NCBI GenBank assembly: GCA_947499505.1
Contig: CANMOQ010000001.1
Location: forward strand, 230,037 to 294,036
Direction: 5' to 3'
Source: an uncultured Erythrobacter sp.
GTDB lineage: Bacteria; Pseudomonadota; Alphaproteobacteria; Sphingomonadales; Sphingomonadaceae
Length of the DNA: 64,000 bases
A program made the translations under genes and the position numbers. Under the pieces are notes generated by a model that was not told where the DNA came from, did not search any database, and worked only from the letters and a program-made list of their open reading frames with translations. Positions 44,133 to 53,056 of this stretch are shown here, in pieces (position 1 is the first letter of the stretch; the number at the start of each line of letters is the position of its first letter).

Positions 44133-44816
44133 TCAACCGTTTTGGCCAAACTTGTCGGAAAAGCCCGCTTCATCGCCCGCAGCTAGCAATTTTGCCTGCT
44201 CCACCCAGCTGTCTCGGCGGATGCGTCCTTTGAAGCGATCGAGCTGCGCATCAACCCGGTCAATATCGGCATCATCCCAGCGAGCGATCTGGGCAAAAGT
44301 CGTCACTCCCAGGGTGTTTAGCAGCGCGGCAAGCTTCGGTCCGAGGCCCTTGATCTGGGTCAGATCATCCGCTGCGCCAGCGGATGGCGCGGGCGCTGGA
44401 GCGGGATCAGGCGCAGGCGCAGGCGCAGGCGTAGTTTCTACAGCAGGAATATCGGCTTCACCAGCCGGCTCGCTTGGCGCTTCGCCCAGAACGGGCGGGG
44501 CAGGATCTTCTTGGATCAGCGGCGCTACCGGTTCAGGTGTTGGCGTTGGTTCAGGCTCGGGTGCTGGCGCAGGAGCCGGTTCCGGTGTCGCCTCTGGAAC
44601 CGGTACGCCTGTATCTTTGACCGCAGCCTTAGGCGCATCGATCAGCGCTTGATTTCGGGCCGCCGGTGCAGCGCCTTCATCCAGAACATCTTTCGTGTTT
44701 TTGTCGACAACCGATGCCTTGCGGTTCGCAGACAGCCAGAAGAAAGCCAGCAGCAGCACGACAATCGCGACAATCAGAATGACGGGCCAATTGGCCTCAA
44801 AGAACTCAGGAGTCAT
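44133..44816 (-). CDS. Membrane-anchored helix-hairpin-helix protein with Pro/Ala-rich linker
   Basis: A 227-residue protein: one N-terminal TM helix (VILIVAIVVLLLAFFWLSA), a long Pro/Ala/Glu linker (about residues 70-150, PEPAPAPAPEPEPTPTPEP), and a C-terminal helix-hairpin-helix domain (DDLTQIKGLGPKLAALLNTLGVTTFAQIARW). This C-terminal domain also occurs fused to NADH dehydrogenase and ribosomal-protein-like sequences in alphaproteobacteria. Linkers of this kind span a periplasm or reach away from the membrane; the orientation is not certain. The function is unknown. The receiver gene follows 62 bases downstream on the same strand. Confidence 0.75.
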   Translation of the reverse strand: MTPEFFEANWPVILIVAIVVLLLAFFWLSANRKASVVDKNTKDVLDEGAAPAARNQALIDAPKAAVKDTGVPVPEATPEPAPAPAPEPEPTPTPEPVAPLIQEDPAPPVLGEAPSEPAGEADIPAVETTPAPAPAPDPAPAPAPSAGAADDLTQIKGLGPKLAALLNTLGVTTFAQIARWDDADIDRVDAQLDRFKGRIRRDSWVEQAKLLAAGDEAGFSDKFGQNG

Positions 44817-44913
44817 TTCTCAATCCTATGAATTACCGGTTTGCCCACGCGCCATAGCAGCGACCCTTGTGGCATTCCAAGCGTCATCATTAGTTTTGAA
44901 AGTTTGGTGTGCG

Positions 44914-46593
44914 TCAGCCGCCCTTCATGCTGCCTGCAAGTGCGTTCAGTCGGATGAATTCCTGCCGCCAATAATCATCCTGAGAGCCCGCGAGCGTTTC
45001 AATATCGCTGTGGCCAAAGCCTTTCATCAAATTGTCCCCGCGCAGCAATTGGCCATAAGCGGCAACGGCGCTGGCAAAGGCAAAATCGCCGGACGGCTGT
45101 TTGGCTTGCAGCAGTTCGCTGCGTTTCACCAATCGCTCAATCAGGAGCGATTTATCGCCATCGGGCAGCTTGTAGCGCAGCTTCACCTGAGCCACTTCTG
45201 CCTCGTGACTTTGCGCGGTTTGTGATGGCTTGTCTTCATAGCGGCGCGGCGCGATCCAGCCTTTGGTGCCAGCAGGCACAATCTCGTAAATCGCGGTCAC
45301 CTGGTGGCCTGCGCCAATGTCGCCGGCATCAACCGCATCGTTGTTGAAGTCTTCCTCACGCAGCGCGCGGTTTTCATATCCGACCAAGCGATATCGGCTG
45401 ACGACTGCCGGGTTAAACTCGACCTGAATTTTGACGTCTTTAGCGATAGTGAAAAGTGTGGAGCTCATCTCCTCGCCCAGCACCTTTTTCGCCTCCAGCG
45501 CGCTGTCGATATAGGCGTAATTGCCATTCCCGTGATTGGCGACCTGCTCCATCATCGCTTCGTTGTAATTGCCCTGGCCAAAGCCCAGCGTGGTGAGCGT
45601 GATGCCGCTGTCGCGCTTTTCCTCGATCAGCTCGATCAGGGCGTCTTGGCTCGATACGCCGACGTTGAAGTCACCGTCAGTGGCCAGGATCACGCGGTTG
45701 ACGCCGCCCTTGATGAAGCTGTCCTCAGCGATGTTGTAGGCAAGCTTTAAGCCTGCGCCCCCGGCGGTTGAGCCGCCAGCGGAAAGCTCGTCCAGAGCGC
45801 GGCGGATTTTCTTTGTGTCATTGGTAGGTTCGAGCACCATGCCCGCAGCGCCCGCATAGACGACGATGGACACGCGGTCCTGCGGGGACAGCTCACCAGC
45901 GAGGCCTGCCAGCGCGGTTTTGACCAAGGGCAGTTTGTCCGGCTGACCCATCGAGCCTGACACATCCATCAGGAATACGAGATTGGCAGGCGGGCGATCT
46001 TCGCGCGGCAAGTCATATCCGCGCAGGCCAATCCGCATCAGATAGGTGTCTTCGTTCCACGGCGTGCGGGCGATGTCTGTGTTCACGCTGAACGGCTGAG
46101 AGCGGCCCGCTGGCTTGGCGTAATCATAGCGGAAGTAGTTGATCATTTCCTCGGTGCGCACGGCGGCGCGCGGCGGCATCTGCCCTTGCGTGAGGAAGCG
46201 GCGCGCATTGGCATAGGCGCCAGTGTCTACGTCGACGCTGAAGGTGGAGACAGGCTCTGCGCTGGTCAATCTGACGGGCGAGACCTCTTCGCCGTCATAT
46301 TGCTCGCGGCCCGGATCGGTTGGTACGCGCACAGGCGGGATCCCGATCACGGTGGGGGCTGGGCGGCGAGATACAGATGCGTAGTCTGCTTCTGCGACCC
46401 GCGATCCCGTGACGATTACCGCTTGTCCGGCGGTGGGCGCTGGTGGTGGCGGAGGAGGTGGAGGTGCGACAGCGACCTTTTCATCAGGTTGGCCGGTTGT
46501 GGCGACATTGTCCTGATTGGCTGCGCAGCCCGCTATGACCAGGCTGAGCAGGCCAACGCCCGCCAGTTTGAACGCTAGGTTTGAATTCCGCAT
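44914..46593 (-). CDS. VWA-domain lipoprotein (YfbK-like) with a TonB-plug-like VTGSR motif
   Basis: A 559-residue lipoprotein. The lipobox SLVIAGC places the modified Cys at residue 23. An eight-Pro run follows, then AVIVTGSRVAEADY (about residues 58-71), which resembles the start of a TonB-receptor plug. The YfbK-type N-domain (STFSVDVDTGAYANARRFL, VRTEEMINYFRYDY) precedes a von Willebrand A domain with the MIDAS motif FLMDVSGSMG and ATDGDFNVG. A C-terminal domain ends LAGSMKGG. The start is ATG 46593 with GGGGAG upstream. The function is unknown; VWA lipoproteins usually bind proteins in the periplasm using a divalent metal. Confidence 0.85.
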   Translation of the reverse strand: MRNSNLAFKLAGVGLLSLVIAGCAANQDNVATTGQPDEKVAVAPPPPPPPPAPTAGQAVIVTGSRVAEADYASVSRRPAPTVIGIPPVRVPTDPGREQYDGEEVSPVRLTSAEPVSTFSVDVDTGAYANARRFLTQGQMPPRAAVRTEEMINYFRYDYAKPAGRSQPFSVNTDIARTPWNEDTYLMRIGLRGYDLPREDRPPANLVFLMDVSGSMGQPDKLPLVKTALAGLAGELSPQDRVSIVVYAGAAGMVLEPTNDTKKIRRALDELSAGGSTAGGAGLKLAYNIAEDSFIKGGVNRVILATDGDFNVGVSSQDALIELIEEKRDSGITLTTLGFGQGNYNEAMMEQVANHGNGNYAYIDSALEAKKVLGEEMSSTLFTIAKDVKIQVEFNPAVVSRYRLVGYENRALREEDFNNDAVDAGDIGAGHQVTAIYEIVPAGTKGWIAPRRYEDKPSQTAQSHEAEVAQVKLRYKLPDGDKSLLIERLVKRSELLQAKQPSGDFAFASAVAAYGQLLRGDNLMKGFGHSDIETLAGSQDDYWRQEFIRLNALAGSMKGG

Positions 46594-46701
46594 TTTCACG
46601 ACTCCCCACAACAACCCTCGAAATGCAAAGCTCTGCTTTTGGGCGTTAATCGTGACTGAACGTGCCGGACCTGCGGTCAATCGGGTGGGCTTGGAGGCTC
46701 T

Positions 46702-48273
46702 CTATCCGCCCACATTTTTGCGGAACAGCAGGCGGTCTTCTTCGCCAAATCCGCGCCGCCAGATGACCCACCCGAATGTCAGCAGGATCGCTGGGATACC
46801 GAACAGCAGCTCGGCCCATTCCGGCAGCCATGTGGCCGCTGTGCCCACCACGACAGCAGGCGCGGCGGCCCAGACCAGGGCCCAACGCCAGTTGCTGACC
46901 GGGGCCTTCAATAGCTTCTTGAGCAGCAGCGCTTTGACCAGGCTCGCGCAGCCCAATGCGATCAGCAAGGCGAGCGCTGCGCCGGCGGCTTTGAACGGCT
47001 CGGAAAATCCAAGATGTTCGACGCCTTTGATGATCCCGATGGTGAGCGCGGCCTGAAGCGCGATTGTGCCGACCGAAATCAGCAAGTTCCGCTTACGCGC
47101 AATGTAGACCAGCACACTTTCCGAGACGACCGCCATCGCGGCGGCAACCTCTGCGGCGAGCAGAAAGGCAAGCGCGCCAGTGCCGCCAACATATTGCGGC
47201 CCGATGAGGCCCATCACGCCTTCGCCCGGCACGCCCAGCGCAAGCGCAATCGCGGCCTGAGCAGCGATGATCCAGAAGCCCACTTGGCGCACTTGTGCTG
47301 CGATTGCGGCGTAGTTTTTGCTCTTCAGGTTTTTGGTAATGACTGGGCCAAGCACCGGTTCAAAGCTGGTCTTGAGTTTCTGCGGCAGGCTCGCGATCTG
47401 CTGAGCCATGTAATAGACCGCGACGGCGGCGGGCGAGGCAAAGAAGCCGAGGATGAAGATATCGACCCGGCGCGTGCCCCATTCGACCGCATCTGCGCCC
47501 ATCAGCGGCAGAGCGCGGGCGGTGACTTTCCACATATAGCGGGGGCGCGGACGCCATCCGCTGGGCAATCCATAGCTGCGCAGAAATGACCAGGCGGCGG
47601 TCAGCAGCGCGGCGTAAATCGAGCAGATAAACGCGAGCGCTAGGCCAGCTTCGCGAAACTCAGTGATACCATTGTAAAGCGGCAGGTAGAAGAACACGCC
47701 TGCCATGATCGATATCGTCCACGGCTCCACTATGGCCCGCGCGCGCACAGTGGTGGCGATGTCATACTTGTACGCCTGCGCGGCCAGCAGAATTTCCGTG
47801 AGCGCAAAGGCTGGGATCGCCGCGATCAACCAGATGTCATATTCGCTGTTCATCCCGTTCGGGAACATCACGACTGGGAACAGCCATAGGAACAGGCCGG
47901 CAACAGCGGACAGGATCAGCGCGATCAGCATCCCGTCGAACACCAGATTGACCTTGGCTCGCTCAGCCTCAGCGCCTTCGCCATCTGTGCCTTCGGTCAG
48001 GCGCTGGGCCAGCCCGCGTTTTTCGCCGAGAGAGCAGACAAGTCCGAGGATTTCGATCAGAACGAGGGCAGAGGCGAAGCGTCCGACCGCGTCAATTCCG
48101 TACAGCCGCCCGGCAATAAACAGGAAGGGCAGGCGGGCAACCAGCCGCAGGATGAAGCCAAAGAAATTGGTCCGACCACCCTTGGCCAGCGCCTGCATAT
48201 CGGCGTTGTCATCGCCGGGTGTGCTGGCTGCTTCGCTGGCTGGCGGCGAAGATGAGGCTGGGGGTAGGCTCAA
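46702..48273 (-). CDS. Polysaccharide/lipid-linked oligosaccharide flippase (MATE/MOP-like)
   Basis: A 523-residue inner-membrane protein with about 12-14 predicted helices and the Wzx-like pattern of the MOP superfamily: FFGFILRLVARLPFLFIAGRLYG, LGLVCSLGEKRGLAQRLTEG, WGTRRVDIFILGFFASPAAVAVYYMAQQIASLPQKLKTSFEPVLGPVI. It likely moves a lipid-linked sugar across the membrane for surface polysaccharide synthesis; no glycosyltransferase is next to it. Translation appears to start at TTG 48273, overlapping the gpsA stop (TTGA), with AGGAA about 10 bases upstream. Confidence 0.75.
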   Translation of the reverse strand: MSLPPASSSPPASEAASTPGDDNADMQALAKGGRTNFFGFILRLVARLPFLFIAGRLYGIDAVGRFASALVLIEILGLVCSLGEKRGLAQRLTEGTDGEGAEAERAKVNLVFDGMLIALILSAVAGLFLWLFPVVMFPNGMNSEYDIWLIAAIPAFALTEILLAAQAYKYDIATTVRARAIVEPWTISIMAGVFFYLPLYNGITEFREAGLALAFICSIYAALLTAAWSFLRSYGLPSGWRPRPRYMWKVTARALPLMGADAVEWGTRRVDIFILGFFASPAAVAVYYMAQQIASLPQKLKTSFEPVLGPVITKNLKSKNYAAIAAQVRQVGFWIIAAQAAIALALGVPGEGVMGLIGPQYVGGTGALAFLLAAEVAAAMAVVSESVLVYIARKRNLLISVGTIALQAALTIGIIKGVEHLGFSEPFKAAGAALALLIALGCASLVKALLLKKLLKAPVSNWRWALVWAAAPAVVVGTAATWLPEWAELLFGIPAILLTFGWVIWRRGFGEEDRLLFRKNVGG

Positions 48274-49286
48274 GCCTGATGGTTCCTGTTCTCGCGTTCT
48301 TGCTCCGCCTTTAGCGGACGAGCGAGCAGGCTGGCGACTGCGGTGCGTGGGCTTTCCCCGGCGAGGATTGCGTTGACGGCGATCACGATGGGCATGGTGA
48401 TGCCGCGTTCCTCGGCCAGACGCTTGAGAACAGGCGCGGTGTGCGCCCCTTCCGCAACGGTGCGGCGATCCGCCATGAGATCAGCGGCGGACCCGCCTTC
48501 GCCCAAAGCCTTGCCGAGCGAGAAATTGCGGCTGGAGGTGGACGAGCAAGTGAGCACCAGATCACCCAGTCCGCATAGCCCTGCGAGTGTTTCAGCCTCT
48601 GCGCCCAGCGCCTCGCCAAACCGCAACATTTCGGCATAGCCGCGCGCGATCAGGGCCGCGCGGGCATTTTGACCCAGCGCCAGGCCGTCGACCACGCCGC
48701 AGGCAATCGCGAGCACGTTCTTGATTGCGCCGCCGATCTCTGCGCCGGTCACATCATGGGTGTAATACGGGCGGAAGGATGGACGAGCGATTTCTGGCGA
48801 GAGGCGCTCCCACTGCGCATTGCCGCCGCCGCATGCCAGCGTGACCGCCGTGGGCAATCCGTCTGCCACCTCATGCGCGAAGGTGGGGCCGGATAGGACG
48901 GCGATATCACTCGCCGGACAAGTAGCTTTGGCAACCTCATTCATCAGCTGGCCCGTACCCGCATCAATGCCTTTGGAACACAGCACCAGGTCGCGCGGCG
49001 CCTTTGGCAATTGCGACAAAACCGCGCCGAGGTTTTGTGCCGGGGTCACCGCCAGGACTGTGTCCAGCTCCGCCAGATAGCCAAGATCATTGGTTGCGCG
49101 AATGCTGGGTGAAAGCGAAGCCGATGGCAGGTATAGCGCGTTGCGATGCTCTGAATTGATCGCATCGACCAAGTCCGCCTCATAGGCCCATAGCAGCACA
49201 TCGCGCCCGTCGGTGCTGAGCATTTGCGCCAGAGCCGTGCCCCATGCGCCTGCGCCAATCACGCCAATCGTGGGAAGAGCCGTCAT
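48270..49286 (-). CDS. gpsA: NAD(P)-dependent glycerol-3-phosphate dehydrogenase
   Basis: Makes sn-glycerol 3-phosphate from dihydroxyacetone phosphate for phospholipid synthesis. The 338-residue protein has the N-terminal cofactor loop IGVIGAGAWGTALAQML, then LCSKGIDAGTG, VLSGPTFAHEVADGLPTA, and the catalytic Lys region GAEIGGAIKNVLAIACGVVDGLALGQNARAALIARG. Start and stop overlap with neighbours: TAATG with tsaD upstream and TTGA with the flippase gene downstream, so all three are one transcription unit. Confidence 0.96.
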   Translation of the reverse strand: MTALPTIGVIGAGAWGTALAQMLSTDGRDVLLWAYEADLVDAINSEHRNALYLPSASLSPSIRATNDLGYLAELDTVLAVTPAQNLGAVLSQLPKAPRDLVLCSKGIDAGTGQLMNEVAKATCPASDIAVLSGPTFAHEVADGLPTAVTLACGGGNAQWERLSPEIARPSFRPYYTHDVTGAEIGGAIKNVLAIACGVVDGLALGQNARAALIARGYAEMLRFGEALGAEAETLAGLCGLGDLVLTCSSTSSRNFSLGKALGEGGSAADLMADRRTVAEGAHTAPVLKRLAEERGITMPIVIAVNAILAGESPRTAVASLLARPLKAEQERENRNHQA

Positions 49287-50350
49287 TATGCTTTTACTCC
49301 TGCGCCGCGCGCTTTTTCTGCCTCTGGATCAAGCGGCCAGCGCGGACGCGCCTTGAAATCGAGCGGGTCAGACTGTTCCAGCGGCATGCGTTCACACCCG
49401 GCCCAAGCGATCATCGCGGCGTTATCTGTACACAGCGCCAAGGGCGGCGCGGCAAAGCGCATGTGATGTTTGTTAGCGAAGGCTTCAAGCGCGGATCGGA
49501 TCGCGGTGTTGGCCGCGACGCCGCCGGCAACCACCAGGGCAGGGGGCGTTTCCAGGTCTTTGAGCGAATGGCCTAACCGGTCAATCAAGCAGTCGATTGC
49601 CGCCTGCTGGAAACTCGCGGCAATGTCTTCGGACCGATGCTCTCCGCTATCATGGGCCCGCAAAACCGCGCTTTTGAGGCCAGCGAAGGAGAAATGCGGT
49701 TCCTTTGATCCCTTAAGCGGGCGGGGCAGCGGAACGGCGGAGGCATCGCCGGTGAGCGCGAGTTTCTCCACTTTCGGCCCGCCGGGATAGCCAAGGCCGA
49801 GGATTTTTGCGGTCTTGTCAAACGCCTCTCCCAGAGCATCATCAATCGTGGTTGCGAGGCGGCGATATTGGCCGACGCCCTCGACCAACAGGATCTGGCA
49901 ATGCCCGCCTGATACGAGCAGCAGGAGATAAGGAAAGCTGAGTTCAGGATCGGCCAGGCGCGGGGAGAGTGCATGCCCCTCCAGATGATTGACCGCGATC
50001 AGCGGTTTGCCCGATGCCATCGCCAGCGCCTTTGCGCTGACCAGGCCGACCATCACTCCGCCGATCAGGCCGGGGCCAGCGGTGGCGGCAATCGCATCCA
50101 CATCCTCCAGCGTCATATCTGCATCCGCCATCACCGCCTGTAGCATTGGGGCGAGGCGCTCTGCGTGCGCGCGGGCGGCAATTTCTGGAACGACCCCGCC
50201 ATAGGGCGCGTGCTCCGCCTCTTGGCTGGCAATCCGCTGCGCAATGATCGTTCGGTCGCCGCGCACCACAGCAACCGCCGTCTCATCACAGCTGGATTCG
50301 ATGCCTAGCACGGTCGGGTCGTCGGGTATGATTGACGGCAATTCACTCAT
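49286..50350 (-). CDS. tsaD: tRNA N6-adenosine threonylcarbamoyltransferase
   Basis: Transfers the threonylcarbamoyl group to A37 of tRNAs reading ANN codons, together with TsaB and TsaE. A 354-residue ASKHA-fold protein with [14 protein letters not shown] at the N-terminus, [15 protein letters not shown] (metal-binding His), [11 protein letters not shown] (metal-binding His), [10 protein letters not shown] and the C-terminal [13 protein letters not shown] with a conserved Asp. It starts the tsaD-gpsA-flippase unit. It is divergent from hemC with about 38 bases between the starts, a common alphaproteobacterial arrangement. Confidence 0.97.
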   Translation of the reverse strand: MSELPSIIPDDPTVLGIESSCDETAVAVVRGDRTIIAQRIASQEAEHAPYGGVVPEIAARAHAERLAPMLQAVMADADMTLEDVDAIAATAGPGLIGGVMVGLVSAKALAMASGKPLIAVNHLEGHALSPRLADPELSFPYLLLLVSGGHCQILLVEGVGQYRRLATTIDDALGEAFDKTAKILGLGYPGGPKVEKLALTGDASAVPLPRPLKGSKEPHFSFAGLKSAVLRAHDSGEHRSEDIAASFQQAAIDCLIDRLGHSLKDLETPPALVVAGGVAANTAIRSALEAFANKHHMRFAAPPLALCTDNAAMIAWAGCERMPLEQSDPLDFKARPRWPLDPEAEKARGAGVKA

Positions 50351-50388
50351 GCGGCTTTTCCTTAGTCGCTTAGGTGGTTAGAGCAAGC

Positions 50389-51360
50389 ATGCCTATGAGC
50401 CAGCCTAACGATCAGAGCAGCGCGGCAGATGCCGCAAACCCCATTAAGATGCGGCTTGGAACGCGCGAATCTCCGCTTGCGATGGCGCAGGCGTATGAGA
50501 CGCGGCGGCGGCTGTGCGAGGCGCATGGCTGGAGCGAGGATCAGGTCGAACTGGTGCCGGTGCGCGCCAGCGGCGACAAGATCCAGGACCGCCCACTGGC
50601 TGATATTGGCGGCAAGGCGCTGTGGACCAAAGAGCTCGATCAATGGCTTGGCGAGGGGCAGATCGATGCTGCGGTGCATTCGCTTAAAGATGTTGAGACG
50701 ATCCGGCCCGACAGTTTTGTAATGGCAGCGTTTTTGCCGCGTGCGGACCGCCGCGATGTGCTGATCGGGGCGAGCAGTATTGCTGCTATCCCACCGGGAT
50801 CGAAGGTGGGCACCAGCGCGCCGCGACGGGCTTCCCAATTGCTCAATCAACGCCCCGATCTCGAGGTGGTGATGTTTCGCGGGAACGTCGCGACCCGGCT
50901 GGCGAAATTGCAAGCGGGCGAGGCGGATGTGACCTTCCTCGCAGCAGCTGGATTGGAGCGTTTGGGCGAAACTGGTGTGGGCACTCCGCTAGAGACTGGC
51001 GATTGGATCCCGGCGGCCTCTCAGGGCGCGATTGGGATTGAATGTGCGGCTGGTAATGAGGCCGCTTTGAAGGCTGTTGCCGCGATTGATCATGCTCAGA
51101 CCCGCGCAGAAGTTTTGGCGGAGCGCGCGCTGCTGGAGGCGCTGGGCGGCACCTGTCACAGCCCGGTTGCGGTGCTGTGCGAGGCTGATGGAGACCACAT
51201 TTCGATGCGCGCTGCCCTGTTCAGCCCGGATGGGGCAGAGCGCGTGGAAGGCGAGGCGCGCTTTGCCATTGGTGATGACGCAGCGGCCAAAGCGCTGGCG
51301 GCGGACCTGCTCTCGCGCACAGGGCCGGGCACACGTCCGCATTTTGGCGGCGCTGGCTAG
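50389..51360 (+). CDS. hemC: Hydroxymethylbilane synthase (porphobilinogen deaminase)
   Basis: Joins four porphobilinogens into hydroxymethylbilane for heme synthesis. It has the family motifs MRLGTRESPLAMAQAYETR, PVRASGDKIQDRPLADIGGKALWTKELDQWL, AAVHSLKDVETI, GTSAPRRASQLL, MFRGNVATRLAKLQAGEADVTFLAAAGLERLG, and LGGTCHSPVA with the Cys that holds the dipyrromethane cofactor. Start options are ATG at 50389 and 50395; a GTG at 50374 is less likely. About 323 residues. Followed 18 bases later by hemD. Confidence 0.96.
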   Translation: MPMSQPNDQSSAADAANPIKMRLGTRESPLAMAQAYETRRRLCEAHGWSEDQVELVPVRASGDKIQDRPLADIGGKALWTKELDQWLGEGQIDAAVHSLKDVETIRPDSFVMAAFLPRADRRDVLIGASSIAAIPPGSKVGTSAPRRASQLLNQRPDLEVVMFRGNVATRLAKLQAGEADVTFLAAAGLERLGETGVGTPLETGDWIPAASQGAIGIECAAGNEAALKAVAAIDHAQTRAEVLAERALLEALGGTCHSPVAVLCEADGDHISMRAALFSPDGAERVEGEARFAIGDDAAAKALAADLLSRTGPGTRPHFGGAG

Positions 51361-51378
51361 GGCCGGTATGAGCCGCTG

Positions 51379-52062
51379 ATGAGCGCACAGACAATCATTG
51401 CGGTTCGGCCAGAGCCGGGACTGTCATCAACGCTCGACCTAGGCGAGGAATTGGGCCTGCCCATTCATGGCTTGGCGCTTTCTGAAGCCGAGCCAGTGGC
51501 ATGGGAAATGCCTGATGCCAGTCAGGTGCAGGCGTTGTTAGTGGGCAGTGCCAATGCCTTTCGCCACGGCGGAAGCAAGCTTAGCGAACTCACGCACTTG
51601 CCGGTTCACGCGGTGGGGCAGGCCACAGCAGAGGCGGCGCGCGATGCGGGCTTCAAGGTGGCGCTCTGTGGCGAGGGTGGTTTGCAACATGTGTTGGACA
51701 CTCTTGCCGCCTCCCCGATCCATTATCTGCGCCTTGCTGGAGAGGAACGGATCACGTTGAGGCCGCCCGAAGGCGTCACTATCACCGAAAAAGAGGTCTA
51801 TCGGATGCATGAAATTGCAATGACCAATGAGCAGGCAAAGCTGTTTGTCAGCCCCGCAATTGTGCTACTCTATTCGGCATCCTCAGCGCAGCATTTTGCC
51901 AAAGAATGCGACCGCTTAGGCCTCGATAAGTCGCGCATTTCGTTGGCTGCACTCGGCCCGCGCATTCTTGCCGCTGCTGGCTCCGGATGGGCCGGTACCC
52001 TCGCTGCCCCGCGCCCTAGGGACGCCGAATTGCTGGCCATGGCGCAGGACATGTGGCAGTAG
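51379..52062 (+). CDS. hemD: Uroporphyrinogen-III synthase
   Basis: Cyclises hydroxymethylbilane to uroporphyrinogen III. Like most HemD proteins the 227-residue sequence is weakly conserved, but the pattern fits: IIAVRPEPGLSSTLDLG at the start, ALLVGSANAFRHGG, HAVGQATAEAARDAGFKVA, ILLYSASSAQHFAKECDRLGL and ISLAALGPRILAAAG. The position directly after hemC is the main support. Confidence 0.9.
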   Translation: MSAQTIIAVRPEPGLSSTLDLGEELGLPIHGLALSEAEPVAWEMPDASQVQALLVGSANAFRHGGSKLSELTHLPVHAVGQATAEAARDAGFKVALCGEGGLQHVLDTLAASPIHYLRLAGEERITLRPPEGVTITEKEVYRMHEIAMTNEQAKLFVSPAIVLLYSASSAQHFAKECDRLGLDKSRISLAALGPRILAAAGSGWAGTLAAPRPRDAELLAMAQDMWQ

Positions 52063-52132
52063 CGGCGTAAATACAGCAGCGGCTCAGCCCCCAAAAACGG
52101 GCCGCGCACAACGGATCGCAGAACGGACTACA

Positions 52133-53056
52133 ATGGAATCGAAATTCGGCAGTCGCCGCAAAAGCGGCTCAACCAAAGGAATAATGCTGGCCGCTCTGTT
52201 CTCCTTCGTCGCCGGAGGAGCCCTGATCGGCTATATCGTTTGGTACAATGCCAATAACGAAATCACAGCAGTAGAGGCGGCAGATGAGCCGGTCGCGGTT
52301 GCCAGCCCGGAAGAAACGCCGGGACTGGAACTGCCTGCCTTGCCCACGCCAACCACAGAGGAAAGCGAAGCGGCCATTGAAGAGCAGGTTGAGGCGGTTG
52401 AAGGCCTCGCTGAGCAGCAAGGCGGCCTCGATCAACGTTTGGCAGCGGCGGAGCAGCGCCTTGCGCGCCTTGATCTGCAGGCGCAGGCGGCGGCTGGTAA
52501 TGCGGCGCGGGCCGAGGGCCTGCTGATCGCATTTGCGACGCGCCGCGCGATTGAACGCGGTGCAGAACTGGGCTTTCTGGCCGATCAATTGCGTCTGCGC
52601 TTCGGTGACAATTGGCCCAACGCCGTGCGCACCATCATCTCATTTTCGCGCCGCCCGATCACACTCGATCAATTGCTCGCGCGGCTAGAGGGCCTTGGTC
52701 CTGATCTGGCCGAGCCAGACGAGGTTTCTTCCTGGGCCGACATTCGCCGCGAATTCAGCGAATTGTTCGTGATCCGCCGCGAAGATACACCATCGCCTCA
52801 GCCAGAGCGCCGCTTGGACCGGGCCCGCCTGTTTCTGGAAAGCGGCCGGGTCGATGCAGCCATTGCCGAGGTGCAAAACCTGCCCGGCGCAGCCAGCGCG
52901 GAAAATTGGATCGCGGACGCCACCAGGTTCAGCAATGCAATGGACGCGCTCGACACGATTGAAACCGCTGCCGTGCTTGAACCGCGCCGTCTGCGTGATG
53001 GCGCCGGCAATGCGGTGGAACAATTGAGCCCGGTTGAGGCGACCAGCGAAGATTAA
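52133..53056 (+). CDS. Mitofilin/Mic60-like membrane protein (alphaproteobacterial hemD-linked)
   Basis: A 307-residue protein: a basic cytoplasmic N-terminus (MESKFGSRRKSGSTKG), one TM helix at about 20-42 (IMLAALFSFVAGGALIGYIVW), an acidic/Pro-rich stretch, a coiled coil (about 80-150, EEQVEAVEGLAEQQGGLDQRLAAAEQRLARLDLQ), and a C-terminal helical domain (RRLDRARLFLESGRVDAAIAEVQNLPGAASAENWIADATRF). This matches alphaproteobacterial Mic60 homologues, ancestors of the mitochondrial mitofilin that shape intracytoplasmic membranes, found beside hemD. It starts 70 bases after hemD, and its stop overlaps that of the convergent ubiH-type gene. The start is chosen at ATG 52133 because the upstream codons overlap hemD. 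Confidence 0.75.
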   Translation: MESKFGSRRKSGSTKGIMLAALFSFVAGGALIGYIVWYNANNEITAVEAADEPVAVASPEETPGLELPALPTPTTEESEAAIEEQVEAVEGLAEQQGGLDQRLAAAEQRLARLDLQAQAAAGNAARAEGLLIAFATRRAIERGAELGFLADQLRLRFGDNWPNAVRTIISFSRRPITLDQLLARLEGLGPDLAEPDEVSSWADIRREFSELFVIRREDTPSPQPERRLDRARLFLESGRVDAAIAEVQNLPGAASAENWIADATRFSNAMDALDTIETAAVLEPRRLRDGAGNAVEQLSPVEATSED

